64,000 nucleotides of DNA from Loripinus fragilis (Eukaryota > Mollusca > Bivalvia > Lucinida > Lucinidae). The position numbers were made by a program, and so were the translations under genes. The notes under the pieces were generated by a model, which was not told the DNA's origin, made no database searches, and saw nothing but the letters and a program-made list of their open reading frames with translations. The stretch covers positions 7,750,751-7,814,750 of the forward strand of contig OZ026514.1 in assembly GCA_964019695.1 (NCBI GenBank). Direction: 5' to 3'. Of this stretch, positions 22,401 to 37,400 are shown piece after piece; the first letter of the stretch is position 1, and each line of letters begins with the position of its first letter.

Positions 22401-25400
22401 TTAAAGGGAAACCTTGTTTGCTCCATGTACTTTTCACTTAATTTGTTGGTTTAGGCGCGAAAAGAAAGTTAAATGGCATAAAGATGTATATTTTTGCATT
22501 CCATGAGTTAAAGCAATATTTATTGGACTTTTGACAATGCTCTGATATTTTCTTTTATTGCCATACAAAACTGTTACATGCCCACATACATAAAATGTCT
22601 GATGGTACCATATATTTTTAACCCTTAAAGGGCCAAGAAAAAAAAGGATCTGAAAATGTCGTCTGCTGAAGTCGTCTACTACAAATAATTGCCTAACATT
22701 ACTGCCTAATTAAGTATAGAAAAACAAACAGCGTGGACCCAGAACAGACTGCTCCAAGGAGAAGTCTGATCTGGGTCCACACTGTTTGCCGTAGAGGCTT
22801 CTTAAACATTTCAGCAGATGAGAAAAGCAGACAACTTTTGATGTAAATAGTTTGAACCAAGATCAGGCCCAACAAGAAGTCTGGGTCTGTTTGATCCAAT
22901 TTATTTGACACTTTCACGGTGTTCCTTAAATATTTTGAAAAATTTAAAACAAAAATACAGTATATGACAAAATGCATGCAAAATAATCGAGCATACAAAA
23001 ATATTTTGGTAATGTTATGAAATAACGCCCATAACAAATAGCGGCATGTATATGGCAAAATATGTTTAAATAATAAACCTAGGTTGACCTTGACCTATTT
23101 TTACATTATTTTGAAGGAGATCTTGTGACTCAATATCAGGTTAGCGCTACAGGACCTTAAGGTCCTCTAGTTATTCTGTTAACCTGCAGCATTACAGTTG
23201 TTAGCAAGTGTTGAAAACAGCGTGGGTCCTGATCAGAAGCCAGCTGATCTGGATCTACATTGATTTCCAAAAAGGATAAATCTGGGCTCAGCAGGACATG
23301 GGTTAAGAAACCAAATAAGACTTTATATAGCAGATTCACAGGAAATATCAAGCCTCAGTAATCCCAAAGTACAAGAAAGATGTCACAAATGTTTGTGTCT
23401 TCTCTAATCAGGAATGGAGCTTAAAGAACTAATTACATCACAGGCTTAGATAATCAATTTTTTTCAGCGTACAATTGTAAAAGTTTACTTGCTCATAATT
23501 CTTAACATATCTTGTGGGTGCTCAAAAGAACAGCCTCATTTAGATGGTTCTTTTGAGTACCCGTAACATAAGTTTTAGTTGAGAAATAAGAAAAGTATTT
23601 TTTTGTTACCCACTCTTTAACTAAAGGCTTGTACAATAAAACCTGTGTAAAACGACCACTCAAAAATAGACAAAATATAGATCTTAATGACAAATGGTAG
23701 CTTAATGAAGGTCAAAAGTATTGCAGAATGCTCCCTTTGGAACATTCTGCAATACCTTTGACCTGCATTAAGCAATAATTATACCCACCTTTTTCTTTAG
23801 AAAAAAAGTGTATATTAATTTCGTGTCAAAGTCAGTCCATCGTCCGTCTGTCTGTCCGTACATGCCCACGATACATTATGAGGTTCGCAATCTGTACAGC
23901 CGTGTTTAGTGAGGTAAGGGTTAGGTTAGGGTTAGCCTGTAAGTACATCCGTCTGTGCCTCCATCCGTCAGTCCGTCACGTTTCTTGTAAATATTTCTCC
24001 CCCTAAACCATTAGATGTAGCAACTTCAAACTTTGTAGTTGAATAGGTCACATGATGTAGAGGGTACTGGGCAACATTTTGTGTCAAGGTCAAAGGTCAA
24101 ATATTGATTTTTTTTGTAAATGCATCTCCTCCAAACCTTTTGACATAGCAACTTCAAACTTTGTAGCTGAAAAGGCCACATGATGTCGAGGGTACTGGGC
24201 AACATTTCCTGTGACCTCCAAGGTCAAGGTCAAAGATCAAATAATGTATTTTCTTGTAAATGTATCTCCTCCTAAACAGTTAGACGTAGCAACTTCAAAC
24301 TTTGTAGCTGGATAGGTCACATTATGAAGAGGGTAATGGGCAGCGTTTATTGTGATCTTGACCCGAAGGTCAAGGTCAAAGGTCAAATATTGAATTTTCT
24401 TGTAAATGCTTCTCCTAAAGCTTTTGATGTAGTAACGTCAAACTCTGTAGGTGCATAGGTCACATGATGTAGAGGGCACTGGGCAACATTTTGTGTGACC
24501 TTGACCTTCAGTTCAAGGTCAAATAATGTATTTTCTTGTCAATGCATCCTCTCCTTTACCTTGGGATGTAGCGATATCAAACTTTGCTGGTGCATAGGTC
24601 ACATGATGTCGAGGGTACTGGGCAGCTTTTTGTGTAGCCTTGACCCCAAGGTCATGGTCAAATAACGTATTTTTTCTCCTTAACTATGGGATGTAGCAAC
24701 ATCAAACTTTGCTGGTGCATAGGTCACATGAAGTCAAGGGTACTGGGCAACATTTTAGGTGACCTTGACCCCCTTGACCTTGGGATCAAGGTCAAATAAT
24801 GTATTTTCTTGGTAATGCATCTCCTTAACCATTGGCCGTAGCAACTTCAAACTTTGCAGGTACATAGGTCACATGATTTAGAGAGCAATGCTTCATGTGA
24901 CCTTGGTCAAATCAAATATTTCTTGTAAATGCATTTCCTCCTAAACCATTGGACATAGCAGCTTTAAACTTTGCAGGTACATAGGTCATATGATGTAGAG
25001 GATATTGGGAAACGTTTCGTGTTTGTCCTTGACCTAAGGTCAAGGTCAAAAGTGAAATAATGTACTTTCTTGTAAATGCATCTCCTCCTAAACGGTTGGA
25101 GGTAGCAACTTCAAACTTTGCAAATGCTTTGGTTAGCTCAAAAGCGGGTATTTGCGATGGTGTACCATCGACTATAGTCTAGTTGGTCTTGAAAACCAAT
25201 TTTTGGTCTTTTTGAGAGTGGCCATTTTACACAGGTTTTACTGTACATACTAGAACTTGTTCAGTCTTTACATGCCATGCCTATTACTCTTTACTTGTAA
25301 AAATTTCATGATTTATTGGTTTCAGCTGTTTTTTTCTAAACAAACTTTTTCAAAAAAAAGCTCAGGAATACCACCAGAGTGTGAAACAGTTTGGTCAGGC

Positions 25401-28400
25401 CCGACATTTTGTTGAGCCTGATCTGGGTCTGAGCTGTTTGCAAAGGCTTTCAGCGGAAAAAACTAGTAGGTGCAGAGTTCGCGCAAACATGCAATAAACC
25501 TGGAAATAGCATCTAAAAACTTTAATAATCTGAAATGATTTTGGATATATGATCTGGAAATGATGCCTTTTCCATGTTACATAATTGGCCGGTTGTCATT
25601 AAATATGTGAGCATAAACCTTTTAGAGATAATTTGAGAGCAAAAAATGACAGAAAATAACTCCTGTCTTTGTAATTCCGACATGAGATGTAAAAAGGTAA
25701 ATCACTAAAAGAATGATAGATGAAATTTTGGGCGATACACAATGGGGCTAATTTGCAAGACAATGGGGCTAAAAAAGATAGGATGGGGCTGGGAAAAAGT
25801 ATGAATGGGGCTAATTAATTTACCTGTATTTTTTATTAGAAGTTAGTTGGGCTAATCCTGTATTTTACCTGTATTTTTTAAGGAGAAAAAGGCAATATTG
25901 CTAAAATGTTCTGCTCTGTATTATGCAATTAAGATCAGACAAGGTAAAATAAACACACAGAGTAAAATAAGCACATTTTGAGTTTGAATTTGATAAAAGG
26001 TGAAAATGTTATGATAACAGTCAGACCTAGCTATGCATGCATGTTCAATCATATATCTGTAGTGCTGAGAACATATATGTCCTTCTTATGGAATCAACAG
26101 TTAAATATCTAAAATATGTAAAATTATTTCTAAATAAAACACGACATCAAGAATGAAAGAACGGACAAGCTCAGTTTGTTTAGCATTTACCTGACAGTGT
26201 GTTTCATTCATTATAATAGGTGTGAACAACTTATGATTGTACAGGTCAGTTAAGCCCCATTCATACCTTTTCATTTAGCCACATTCTATACTTTTAGAAT
26301 TTAAAAATTAGCCACATTGTATTGCGGCCAAATTTTTCCTGCCAATATCAATTTTATCATATATAGAGGATCTTACATGAGAGCTCTTGTTTTATTGAAG
26401 TTATTAAATGAGTTGGGGAAAGAAATAAAATGCGAGGCTTGCCGAGCATTTTATCCCTTTTTTTGCAATGAGTGTTTAAAGGGGACAGCAACACTGATGA
26501 TTACTATGTTTTATATGAAAAATCTTAATTAATCATGAATTTTGATACCAGTTTCATCTAAATTGGTTGAAAAATGAGGAAGTTGTGGGCGTTTGAATAT
26601 TTGCAAATGGACTGTAATGGAAGCGGCCATATTGTAGGCTTAGTGATGTCACTCAGCCTAATTAAGTATGCGTAATCAAAATAAAACACAAACCTATAGG
26701 TTATTTGCATTAATCTTTAATGAAACATTTTCCTTACATATATAGCTGCATATCTGCTGAAACACAGATGATGTGATAGTAGTGATAACTAAAGATTAAG
26801 CAGTTGAAAAAATTCTGAAAACTTATTAAATATTCAAAATGGCGGCTTAATGTTGGCCATATTGAATTCTATAAATGCTCATAACTTGCCCATTTTTCAA
26901 CCGATTTTGATGATACCTGTATCAAAATTCATGGTTCATAGAGCTCTTTCTGATAAAACATACTTATCATTAGGGTTGCTGTCCCCTTTAATAAATTCAA
27001 TAATACAGCAGCATGAATGTTAGATTCTATTTATCATATGGCATTAAGATTACTTTGAAATCTCATTTCTGCTGAAAAAACGTTTTAATTTTGTCATTAT
27101 GTATGTAACTTTGTTATGGACGTCATAACATTTCCCGTAAATCAGTAAACCACTACTGCATGGCCTTATTTCACTCCCAGACACGACGTCATTTGATAAA
27201 TTCAAATACACTCCATACATATATTACCTTGGAAGCTAACACTATAAACGCTGATCAGACTGTCCTGATTTGCGTCCATATTGGCTACAATTTACGCTAC
27301 CAAAACCTAATACTGCTCTCACACCTGAGAGAATATCTTATGAATGGGTTTACAAATGTAATATGCCACCAATTAGCAATGATCGCAGTGTAATTGCCAA
27401 ATATTCATATGCTTTCTAAAACATTCATGCTCGATTTTGAGGTGTTGTGAATATTAGAAACATGCTCCTAAAATTTGCCAGGAAAGAATATTCACTACAT
27501 ATTTGTAACTATTAGCAACATATTTTAACCAATCGCGAGCCATTCTTATTGTTGGCAAGGATTTGTAGTGGTTGTTAGATTAGTGTAAAGATTTGCTTGC
27601 ACTTGTTTTGTCATTTTCTGTAGAATGCAGGACAAATGTGGACAATTAATACAAATTTGAAGGAAAATAAGCTTATTGGACAGAGACTGGCAGATAAAAG
27701 ACAAAGAGAAACACCCCTAATGTGTATTACGGTAATTCTTGTATTAGTTCGTACAGTAAAAATAATTATTTTTCTCTGTGTACGAACTAATAAAAAATAT
27801 TTTTCTGAGAAACGACACTGTACGAACTAATAAAATGAAATTCTGAAGATCGATAAAACGAGGCCAAAACATGCGAAAATTGCCAAAGAGGGAGGAATTT
27901 CTGTGTATCCTTTTAGCCTCATCACAGATTGGATGTCTGATTAGTATTTTCAATTAAACTAACATCCTTAATAGAATGGTGAAAGATTGAAAATAAACAA
28001 CCAAACATAAAGTCGCAATAATCACCTACTGTGCCGTTTCAACCAATTTGTTTTCCGCTAAGACTCACATGCAACGTGCGATATACCCGACGGTATCACC
28101 CGTTTATACTTTACGAAGGGGTGCTTCGTTGTGGTCATACACGTCGGACTCGTTCTATGACAATTGTCTTGATTGGAATCATAACACACAAAAAAATACA
28201 ACTTCTGCCCTACAACGTAAGGCTGACGCAATATATCGCATATCGCAGCTTTCGTTTTAGGTCAGCATGTAGATTCTTAGTTTCTTAGAACCCTCGAAAA
28301 TGCAAGACAAGACAATGTTTTATGATCAGTGCGTACATTCAGTCCGACAGGATGCACTCATTTATTGATGTGAATGAAAACTGAAAATGAAATGTAAAAT

Positions 28401-31400
28401 ATGACCAACTGGAGTACATTTCTATGAGAGTACCCAGAGTAGTACATTTCTCTGTCTCCGTACATTGTAAACAGACCCACAACTTACGTTTTTGCGAATG
28501 CTTATTCCATTTAAAGGCTTTGTATAACACCTTTATTTCTGCATAGGTTGGTTCGAGTCTTTATCGTGACTTCGTATTCCATTTCTTGTGGCGACTTAAC
28601 ATGCTCAGCTTGCTCGCACATCCTCTTTCGTGTTAGCATTCTAAGATTATGATAATGGCAATCAATGTAGAACCAGATTCCTACACTTCGTCATCTACGG
28701 TCGCTTGATCATGGAAAAGCCATTACACGAGAAAACCTGTTTTTCGTGATTTGAGGCCCGGTTACACAAGGTGAAAATTGGATTTCGCAGGGGATCTATC
28801 ATACTGACTCTTTAACAGCCAAAAACATAGTTGGGTGCACATGCTAGTCTTTGCACTGCTATTTCCCGTGTACAACACGCTATCTCGTGTAGCTTGCCCG
28901 GACCTATAGATCCGACAGCTCTTTTCCGTTTTAGTCGTCGTTGGGTGGTATTTTTCATTTTTTTATTAAATTTTGATAGACCATGATTCTGTATTAGCAA
29001 ACAGTGGCGACCCTGTTCAGACGCCTCAGAGTTCTGATCTGGGCCACTGTTTACATGTCCTACAAACAGGAAACAAGGTTTAGCTTAATGTGTCATTTAC
29101 ATTTTCTTGCGTCAAGGCCATCACGTGCGACCCCAAGCCCTAAAACAACACATGGCCGGAATTGAAGTCACGGAGCGGTCTCTTTGATCTGAAGAAGAAT
29201 CATGCTGCCTTTTGCCTTTGACACCAGCTGATATAATTAGCAGACGTTTTGTGAATTGACCAGGCCCATCAAATATGTCTTGCTAATAAAAGAAATAAAC
29301 GGTTTGAAACTCTGATATAGGCGGAGACAGAGGGGGGCTGGGGATCCGGACCTCCCCTTAAAAACATAAGTTGTCCCATTTATTTCCTAGAAGAAAAACT
29401 GGTACGAACCTCTCTCGAGAAGCAATTCGACCCCCCACCCCCCCGTTGGAATTGTATGGATCCGCACACGCATGTCTGACGGTGGAATTTTATTTTTTGC
29501 ATGTAGCAGATTTAGCTATCATACTTTCTAGAGATAATTGATAGGACTGCGCAGATGCGCAGGCTGATCTGCGCCTTTGTTGTTTGCATACAACAAAGTC
29601 GGGTTTCTCGCGGAATTGGGTAAAAAAAGCAAAGTTGCAATTTGAATTTAGTCATAAACGAGACGCTATTTTGAACAATTTTTTTTCTTAACTGAAAGCA
29701 AACAATTGTTGCGGTATTCATTGGTGTATTGTACACAGCCACCTAGTGGGACTATAAGCCTTACTTTAGACATGCACATTCATCTACATTCCTTCTATGT
29801 GTACGTGAGCAGTTATGTCCCTGGCAAGACTGTGCGGATGCGCAGGCCCGTATGAGCCTTCGCTGGTCGCATGTGCGAGAGGTACCATAATCTCATGAAC
29901 TGGCTCGTTTCATTGACAGTCCAATGTAAAGCATGATGCAGAAGCATGCAAAAATCAGTTTATATCTTGGTTTGTGCGTCTGTGCGTACGTGTGACGATC
30001 CACAGAAATCATTTAATGTGTTTAATCTTTTAGCCAGGACCCATAATGAGGACGCCGCGTTAGGCTCATCAGTGTCGTCTTTGTTTGATAAAAAGTTCCA
30101 TCGGATATACAATGTATTACGCTTATTGCGTGCGTGTTTTGGTGAACTTAGAAAACCGTCAAACTCGTATAAAATTGACGTTCGCATATTTAAAGCACAG
30201 CTAATTAGTGGGAGTACGTAGATGTCTAGATTTTTTCGGCCTTAGTCTTCATCCACTTCAAAACTTTGAGTTAGTGAGCAGCGAGACCCTGACGAGATTG
30301 CACAAAAGCACAGGCTCTCCTGAGCCTTCGCTGATTACATTTGTGGTGCTGGATCCAGTGGTTCAAAAAATAGATGCATGTGTATTGCGTAGAAGTTCTC
30401 CATGTCGCACACGCGCGGGTGTGCGTTCTCTTGATTTAATAGTCGCCAGGAGGAAATAACGCTAAAATAATCTGTGGATTTTGTTCGTACTTAGATTCCC
30501 GATTTGAGAATATTTATGACACAGAGAGATCAGAAAGGCTCAATGATCACAGTCACGTTCACAATTAATTTAGAACACGGTGTGCACGCGCGCGTGGTTG
30601 TGTACATGTATTTGATTTTGTCATGACTGGACAAAATATCTCCAATGATGGCGACAAAGGCGTGAAAATTTGCACCAGTCCGACGTTCATTGAACCTAGC
30701 GTTTATCAGGGCATGCATCAATGCTGGATGCACGTTAACGACACTGACGATTGCACTGACAGAGGCGAAATGTGGCGTGCTCGACGGAAGGAAGACGAAA
30801 GTATCGTAGACAGACACACTGATTAACCAAATGACGGGGGAATACGGTGTGTACGAACTATTAAAAAATCACAAATAGGAAAATGACCATTGTACGAACT
30901 AATACATGACATTTTGAGCTGACCGGTCACAAATAATTTATGGTGTACGAACTATTCGAGTGTACGAACTAATACAAGATTTACCGTATGCAAATAAGTT
31001 ACCCATACATTGTGTTCTCTTTTCATTCGCAAACGATTCGTAAGATTCGCATTGGCATTCTTAACCCTTAATGCGCCAATCGCAACAAAAGTCTCTGCTT
31101 TTCTCGCTGAAATGTTTAAGAAGCCTCTATGGCAAACAGTGTGGACCCAGATCAGACTGCTCCTATACCTAATTCGTCAGTAATGCTAGGCAATTATTTG
31201 CAGCAGACGACTTCAGCAGATGACATTTTCAGAAGCACTTTTTTCTTGGCGCTTTAAGTGTTAAGCATTCTTTAGCATTTTGTACCATTTGTAAAGCAGA
31301 TTTGAAAGGATCGTAAAACATTTTGCAATCATTCATCACTATTCATAAGGTATCATTTTTTCTCTGGCCATTCATATCATTTTTGCGAATTGTAGTGCGA

Positions 31401-34400
31401 ATTGCCCAATTTCGATCATTCTCCTCATTCGTAACGATATTCGCTGAGGTGTAAGAGCAGCATAAGGAAATGATAGAGTAGACAAAAAAAATTTTTTTAA
31501 GAAAAAAAGGCAAATAGTTAACAAGTAAAATTGGGTTAGACTGACAGTGCATTACAACTGACAAAATGAAGTGTGCACTCCGGCCAGTCTGATTAGAGTG
31601 TTCACTATCTGCATGAACAACCATATGCCCCTACCCCCCTGACAACCTTCAGCCTTAAGTGGCCACTCCAAAGTAGACAAAACAAAGATCTTAATGACAA
31701 ATGGTAGTTTAATGAAGGTCAAAAGTATTGCAGAATGCTCCACTTGGAACATTCTGCAATACTGAAGACATGCATTAAGCGATAATTGGTCTTGAAAACC
31801 ATTTTTGATCTTCTTTTTGAGTGGCGGCTTAAGACAGGTTTTACTGTATGTCACAGGAAGCAACTGGTTGCTAACATTTGTCCATTGGTAGCCACCTCAT
31901 TATTGAATAGAACCATGTAAATTCCTTCATACTTGATCACTTTTCTATTTTTAGATGCTAAACGCAAACAGATTTTCCGCAGATATGAGTGTGTTTGATA
32001 ACAAAGAATCTGCATGGGACTTTACATTGAAGCCTTTCCACGATCATGCTTACATCACAATTCGTTTTGCCAAGAATGTACCAGGTAATATTAAAAATAG
32101 TGAGTATGATCAGGAAATACCACAATCACAAACCGCAGACAACCCCGTGGCACCGCGAGAAGAGCCACTCAACCATCACAAAACACCAGGAAGACAAATT
32201 AAGTAAAGCAACCAGCTCCCTCTTCCCTATCAAGATGATTGTAATACTAGAATGGACATAGAGTAACATACAACAAAACATAGAACAATTACAGACTCCC
32301 ACAATGTGAGTAACAATAAACAAAAAGTCAACAACAACAGAACCACCGTCTTAGAACAGACAGCAGCCTAAGCCACCAGGGGGCTTAAATGCATTTTACT
32401 GGTACCAAATCTTCGCCCTAGATTCTGCTGTTGTTGAAGTACAAGAAATGTTCAGCTCCATGGACATCTAACTAATGCAATGTATCATCATGGAGAAACT
32501 CTCTAATCAAATTAACACACCATGATGAAACAAAGAAAAGGGGTCATGAATCACAGATAGTCAGAGCTAAAGAAAACCTCAAGTTGAGCCACAATTCAAG
32601 AAAAAACACTTTTTCTGGCATTCAAAACAAGTTGTCTGCATTTGTCGTCTGTTGAAATGTTTCATTAGCTATTTGACAAACAGTGTGGACCCAGATCAGA
32701 CTGCTCCTGTAGGAGCAGTCTAATCTTGGTCCACAATGTTTACCCCATACTTACATGAGGATCAGCCTGATGAGGGTCTATAGTGTTTGCTTATGTTGTA
32801 AAAGTATTGTTGAATGCATTTGAATATATGCAGCAGACATAATGAGCAGACAACATTTGAAGGAAAAAAAAAATATGGCAGGTGAAGGGATAAATATCAA
32901 GCACAACAGCAGCAGATGATAAACTTTGTGACATTTTCTTGATTTACTAAGGAAAGAAGGCATGAGAGTTCATGCTTTCATTCAAGTCAAGATGAAGTTT
33001 TAAGCTTTATTTGGTTTTTTAACTGTTTACACCACATTAACGCCTTTTGACACCTTTGAAATATCACATATTTGAAAATATTATGGAAAATGGAGCATTT
33101 GCTCTTTTCGAGCAAATGCTCCATTTTCATAATATTTTCAAAAGTATTCAAAACTTAACTTAATTTTTTCTTGAATTTTTTCAATGTTGTCTAAAAATAT
33201 GAAATGATTTCATGATCTAAAAATAGCCTATGGAGTAAAGGGTAAATTCTTTGGCTGCTAATCCTGACATCAGGTCTTATGTTCGCCTGTTTGTAGGCGA
33301 CTGTGTCCTGTATAGGAATATATATTTACTTCAGAACTGTTAAGGGAGCACAGTGGCTCAGTGGTAGAGTGCTTGACTTGAGACTGAGGGGCTGCGGGTT
33401 TGAGCCTCACCGGCATCACTGTGTTGTGTCCTTGAGCAAGACACGTTTAACCTTGCTTAGTACTGGTTCAACCCAGGAAGACCCATCAGGACATAACTGA
33501 AAAATTGTTGACTGGGATGTAAAGGACAAAATCAAACAAACAAAACTTCAGGACTGTTTGATCCTGCAAGAAGACTCAATAGATCAGGACAATGCAAAGC
33601 CGATTGGGAAATGAAATTCAATGTGGCCAAATGTCACTCTATGAGACTGTCACAAACAAGTACTTTTTGACTATTTACTACACAATCAAATTTTGGGAAA
33701 AGTTTATTTGGTCAGTAGTTTAACAGTCATAGAATCTTCAAGCGACTAGCAAAGGCTCTGATCAGACTGTGCATATGCTCAGGCTAGTCTGAGCCTTTGC
33801 TGTTCACAAAACCACATTGTTGGAAATCTCATCTCGCGGCTCATATGTAATCAGCATTTAAATCTTTGCATGCTGGGTAATTTTTCATGATATTTTTGTC
33901 TGCTGATTTTTTTTCAAAATTATTAAGAAAACAAGAACATAATTTCAAGAATACCATCAGATTGTCAAACAGTTTGGATCAGGATCAGACCTGATATTCT
34001 GTTGGGCCTGTCTGTTCTCTTGTCTGTTCATATTTTTAGGTAGCCTATATTGCAAGCTGCAGTCTGATCAGGGTTCAAAGTGTTTGCTTCTGTGATATAA
34101 TATAGTTTGAAGCGCACTTGAATATATGCAGCAGAGGAGGAAGCGCATTGGCTAAGTGGTAGAGTGCCTGACTTGAGACCGAGGCACCACGGGTTCGAGC
34201 CTCACCGGCGTCACTTCATTGTGTCCTTGAGCAAGAGACATTTATCCTAGCTTAGTACTGGTTCAACACATGAACACCTTCCCTTACATATCTGAAAGAT
34301 TGTTGATGGGATGTAAAGAATCAAATCAAACAAACAAAATATGCAGCAGCACACTGGTAAATGTATATGTCGATTTGCTGGTATTTACGCGTATTGCCGG

Positions 34401-37400
34401 TACTTCATATACCGGAAGTGGTAGATATTGGTGTTAATGCTATATAGAAAAAACATGCCATATGCCTAAAGGACTATAGAATTAGATCATTTTTAAGTAT
34501 TCAGTATGTGCATGGTGATTTATGTAAGCATTTAAGAATAGATTCGAGTACCGATCATCCAGATCGGTACTCTAATCTATTCCTAAATGCTTACATAAAT
34601 TGCCATGTGCATGCCTAATACTTAAAAATGGTCTGATTCTATAGTCCTTTAGGCATATGGCATGTTTTTCTATATATGATTTAACACCAATATCTACCAC
34701 TTCCGGTATATGAAGTACCGGCAATACGCGTAAATACCAGCAAATCGGCATATACATTTACCAGTGTGAGCAGAGGTAAAAAAACAGACAAAATTTTCAA
34801 TTGCAGGATTCCGCTCTCTTGAAGTCCATGATCAGTCCATTCTTCTCCAGTCCTCTATCTATCCCATAGTTCTCCTTTATTTGTCAAAATTTTACGATAC
34901 GAAGACCAAGAGGTACAACTTCTTTAACTTCACGCCAGAGGAAACGAGCCAGATTTTGAAATTGTTCCCTATGTTACGTGTTCTAGTCCAGCATTACCAG
35001 CATGTCGGAGAGATGGTTTCAACTTTAAGGTTTACCAATGAGGAATTTGCTCTCTTTGCAGCGATCCTTCTTTGTCCAGCAGGTAAATTTAATCCATAAA
35101 TCACAATTGCAGCAGACGACAAATTTTTGTGACATCTCAAGAAATTATTTTTGGATTTATCATTATATTAGGCTTGTTATTTTATGTGGATCATTAGGGG
35201 AAGGGCCATAACTAATGTTGGAAAGAGCTAGTGCATTAAGGGGCTATTTTTGCCCCCCTATCAGGCAAAAACATAAAAACTTATTAGTTTATTAGAACTT
35301 TAGCGCAAATGTAAAAGTCTGGTATTAATTTGACTTTTACTGTTGCTATGGTAACAAAAATGGCCACCAAAATAGGCTGAATATAGGAAATTGACCAGTT
35401 GGGAAAAAATTTGAGACATTTGACAGAGAAATTAACATAGAACACAAGCAAATACCAAAAACATATTTTAACAGATGATTAGAATTATCACGGCACACAA
35501 TATATCAAAAAGTTTTTTTTTTGTATTTAGCTGTGCTGGTATCTAACTCTTAAAAAATCAGGTCTCCCAAAGCCTTAAATTTGGTCCAAAATGGCAATTT
35601 CTCTATTTAAAGCCCATTTTTGAGGCTGCTTATGTAACTATGGCAATGGTAAAAGTTAAATAAATGCCTGAATTTTACACTTGGGTTATTCTTCTAAACA
35701 ACCAATGAGAAGGAATTGGTGAAAAATAACTTTCAGATTTTGGCTCCGGAGGGGGCGCAATTAGTCCCTTAATGCACATAGCTCTCTGTGGCCAGACCTA
35801 GAGCACTTGCTTTATATTGGCAAAAATACATTTAAACTATGTGGATCATCATTCTGTTGACATTTTAACACTGCCTACACTAGTGTCATCTGCTGATAAC
35901 CTTTGCAAACAGTTTGGACCCAGATCAGGCCTGACAAAAGGTCAGGCCTGATCTGGATCCAAGCTGTTTGACATTCTGATAGTAATCCTGAAAGAATTTT
36001 TTGAAAACATTGATTTAAAAAAAAAATCAGCAGACAACAAAAAAGCATTTGAAAAATTACCCAGTAGGCAAAGAGTTAACTCATATAAGTCTAGCGTCCT
36101 TTTAATTTTTAGACAAACAGTGCATGCAGATCCTGATCAGACGCCACAGAATGCAGCGTCTGATCAGGATCTTCACTCTTTGCTTACAGCATGTTCTATT
36201 AAAATTTGGGAAAAATGAAAAATACCACCCAACACCCCTAAAATTGGAAATGAGCTTGTCCTACTGAAAAGGGTGGGCAAGTTCATTTGGCTTAAAGAAG
36301 GAACAAAATTTGAAAATGTCCCTTGCTGTAAATATTTTGATGGCCTTTATATCCCTTTTCATTCTGATAGATTATTCCATATATATTGATACAATAAGTA
36401 TAGAATAGTCCATTTTGTTTTTTAAGCGGTTGCTAGTTGTTGTTTTTAGCTCAACTTAGCTGGAGACTCAAGGTGAGCTGTTGTGATCGGTCTTTGTCTG
36501 TCTTCCATCATGCATCGTGGGTAAACTTTTTTTTAAACATCTTTTCCTGAACCTCTGGCCCAAATTTACAATAATTTTACATGAATGTTCCCCATAATGT
36601 CCTCTATCATAATTGCATAAATCTGCTCTGCTGAACACCAGGGCCACCAGAGCTCCAGAAAAAAATCTTATAAACAACATCTCCTCCTGAACCACTGGTC
36701 CAAATTCAAAATAATTTTACAGAATTGTTCTTCATGATACCTTCTACCAAAATTGCACAAATGGTTCCACTCCACTGAGCAAAGGGGCTACCAGAGCTCT
36801 AGATAAGAAATGTCTATAAGCGACATCCTGGGTCAGGTGTGGTACTTGATTGTATCGATTCCTGATCTTTGCACCCTTACTAACTTTGACTAATCCTGAT
36901 GTTATGCGAAAAAGACTGCACCAATTGTTTTGTTATATGACAATGTCTCTCTTTTCCTAGTTTTATTTAAAATATTTTCATATTTATAAATTTGCTCAAG
37001 TCAGATGTTCCTATTGCACTGAATACAAGATTATTTCAGCAATTCTCAAATTTCTGAAACTCTTATGAGATGTGCAAATGAATTGCATTTTTTAAATTAC
37101 TAAAATGAACGAATTCTGAAATATACCCAAGAAATCAGTCTGTGTTTCAATATCTATTTTTAGCTGTCAGACAGCAGTGAAAAAGTCATGTTAACCTGTC
37201 CTGGGCTAAATTTAGTTCAATCTATTTTTAGCTGTCTGTCAGCACTGAAAAATCTTGATGTCTACCTGTCCTGGGCTAGCTCATCACTGTTAGACATCAA
37301 GATTTGTCACAACCAGTGAAAGCTAATTTCAGCCAATCAGAGGAGGTCTTTTATAGGAGTCATATAACAAACTACAATATACTGTCTTTTGAAGGAAAAA

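Noticed and set aside
22699..23058. 119-codon minus-strand frame
   Set aside because: It overlaps a palindromic MITE core and AT-rich DNA; no recognisable domain.
27950..30840. Host gene inside the 3.26 kb element
   Set aside because: It looks less AT-rich than its flanks, but the frames are short and resemble nothing I know; no consistent splice chain.
31552..31863. 103-codon minus-strand frame
   Set aside because: It runs through the CAGTAAAACC MITE. Similar frames appear at other copies (12823-13068, 13343-13579), so it is repeat sequence.
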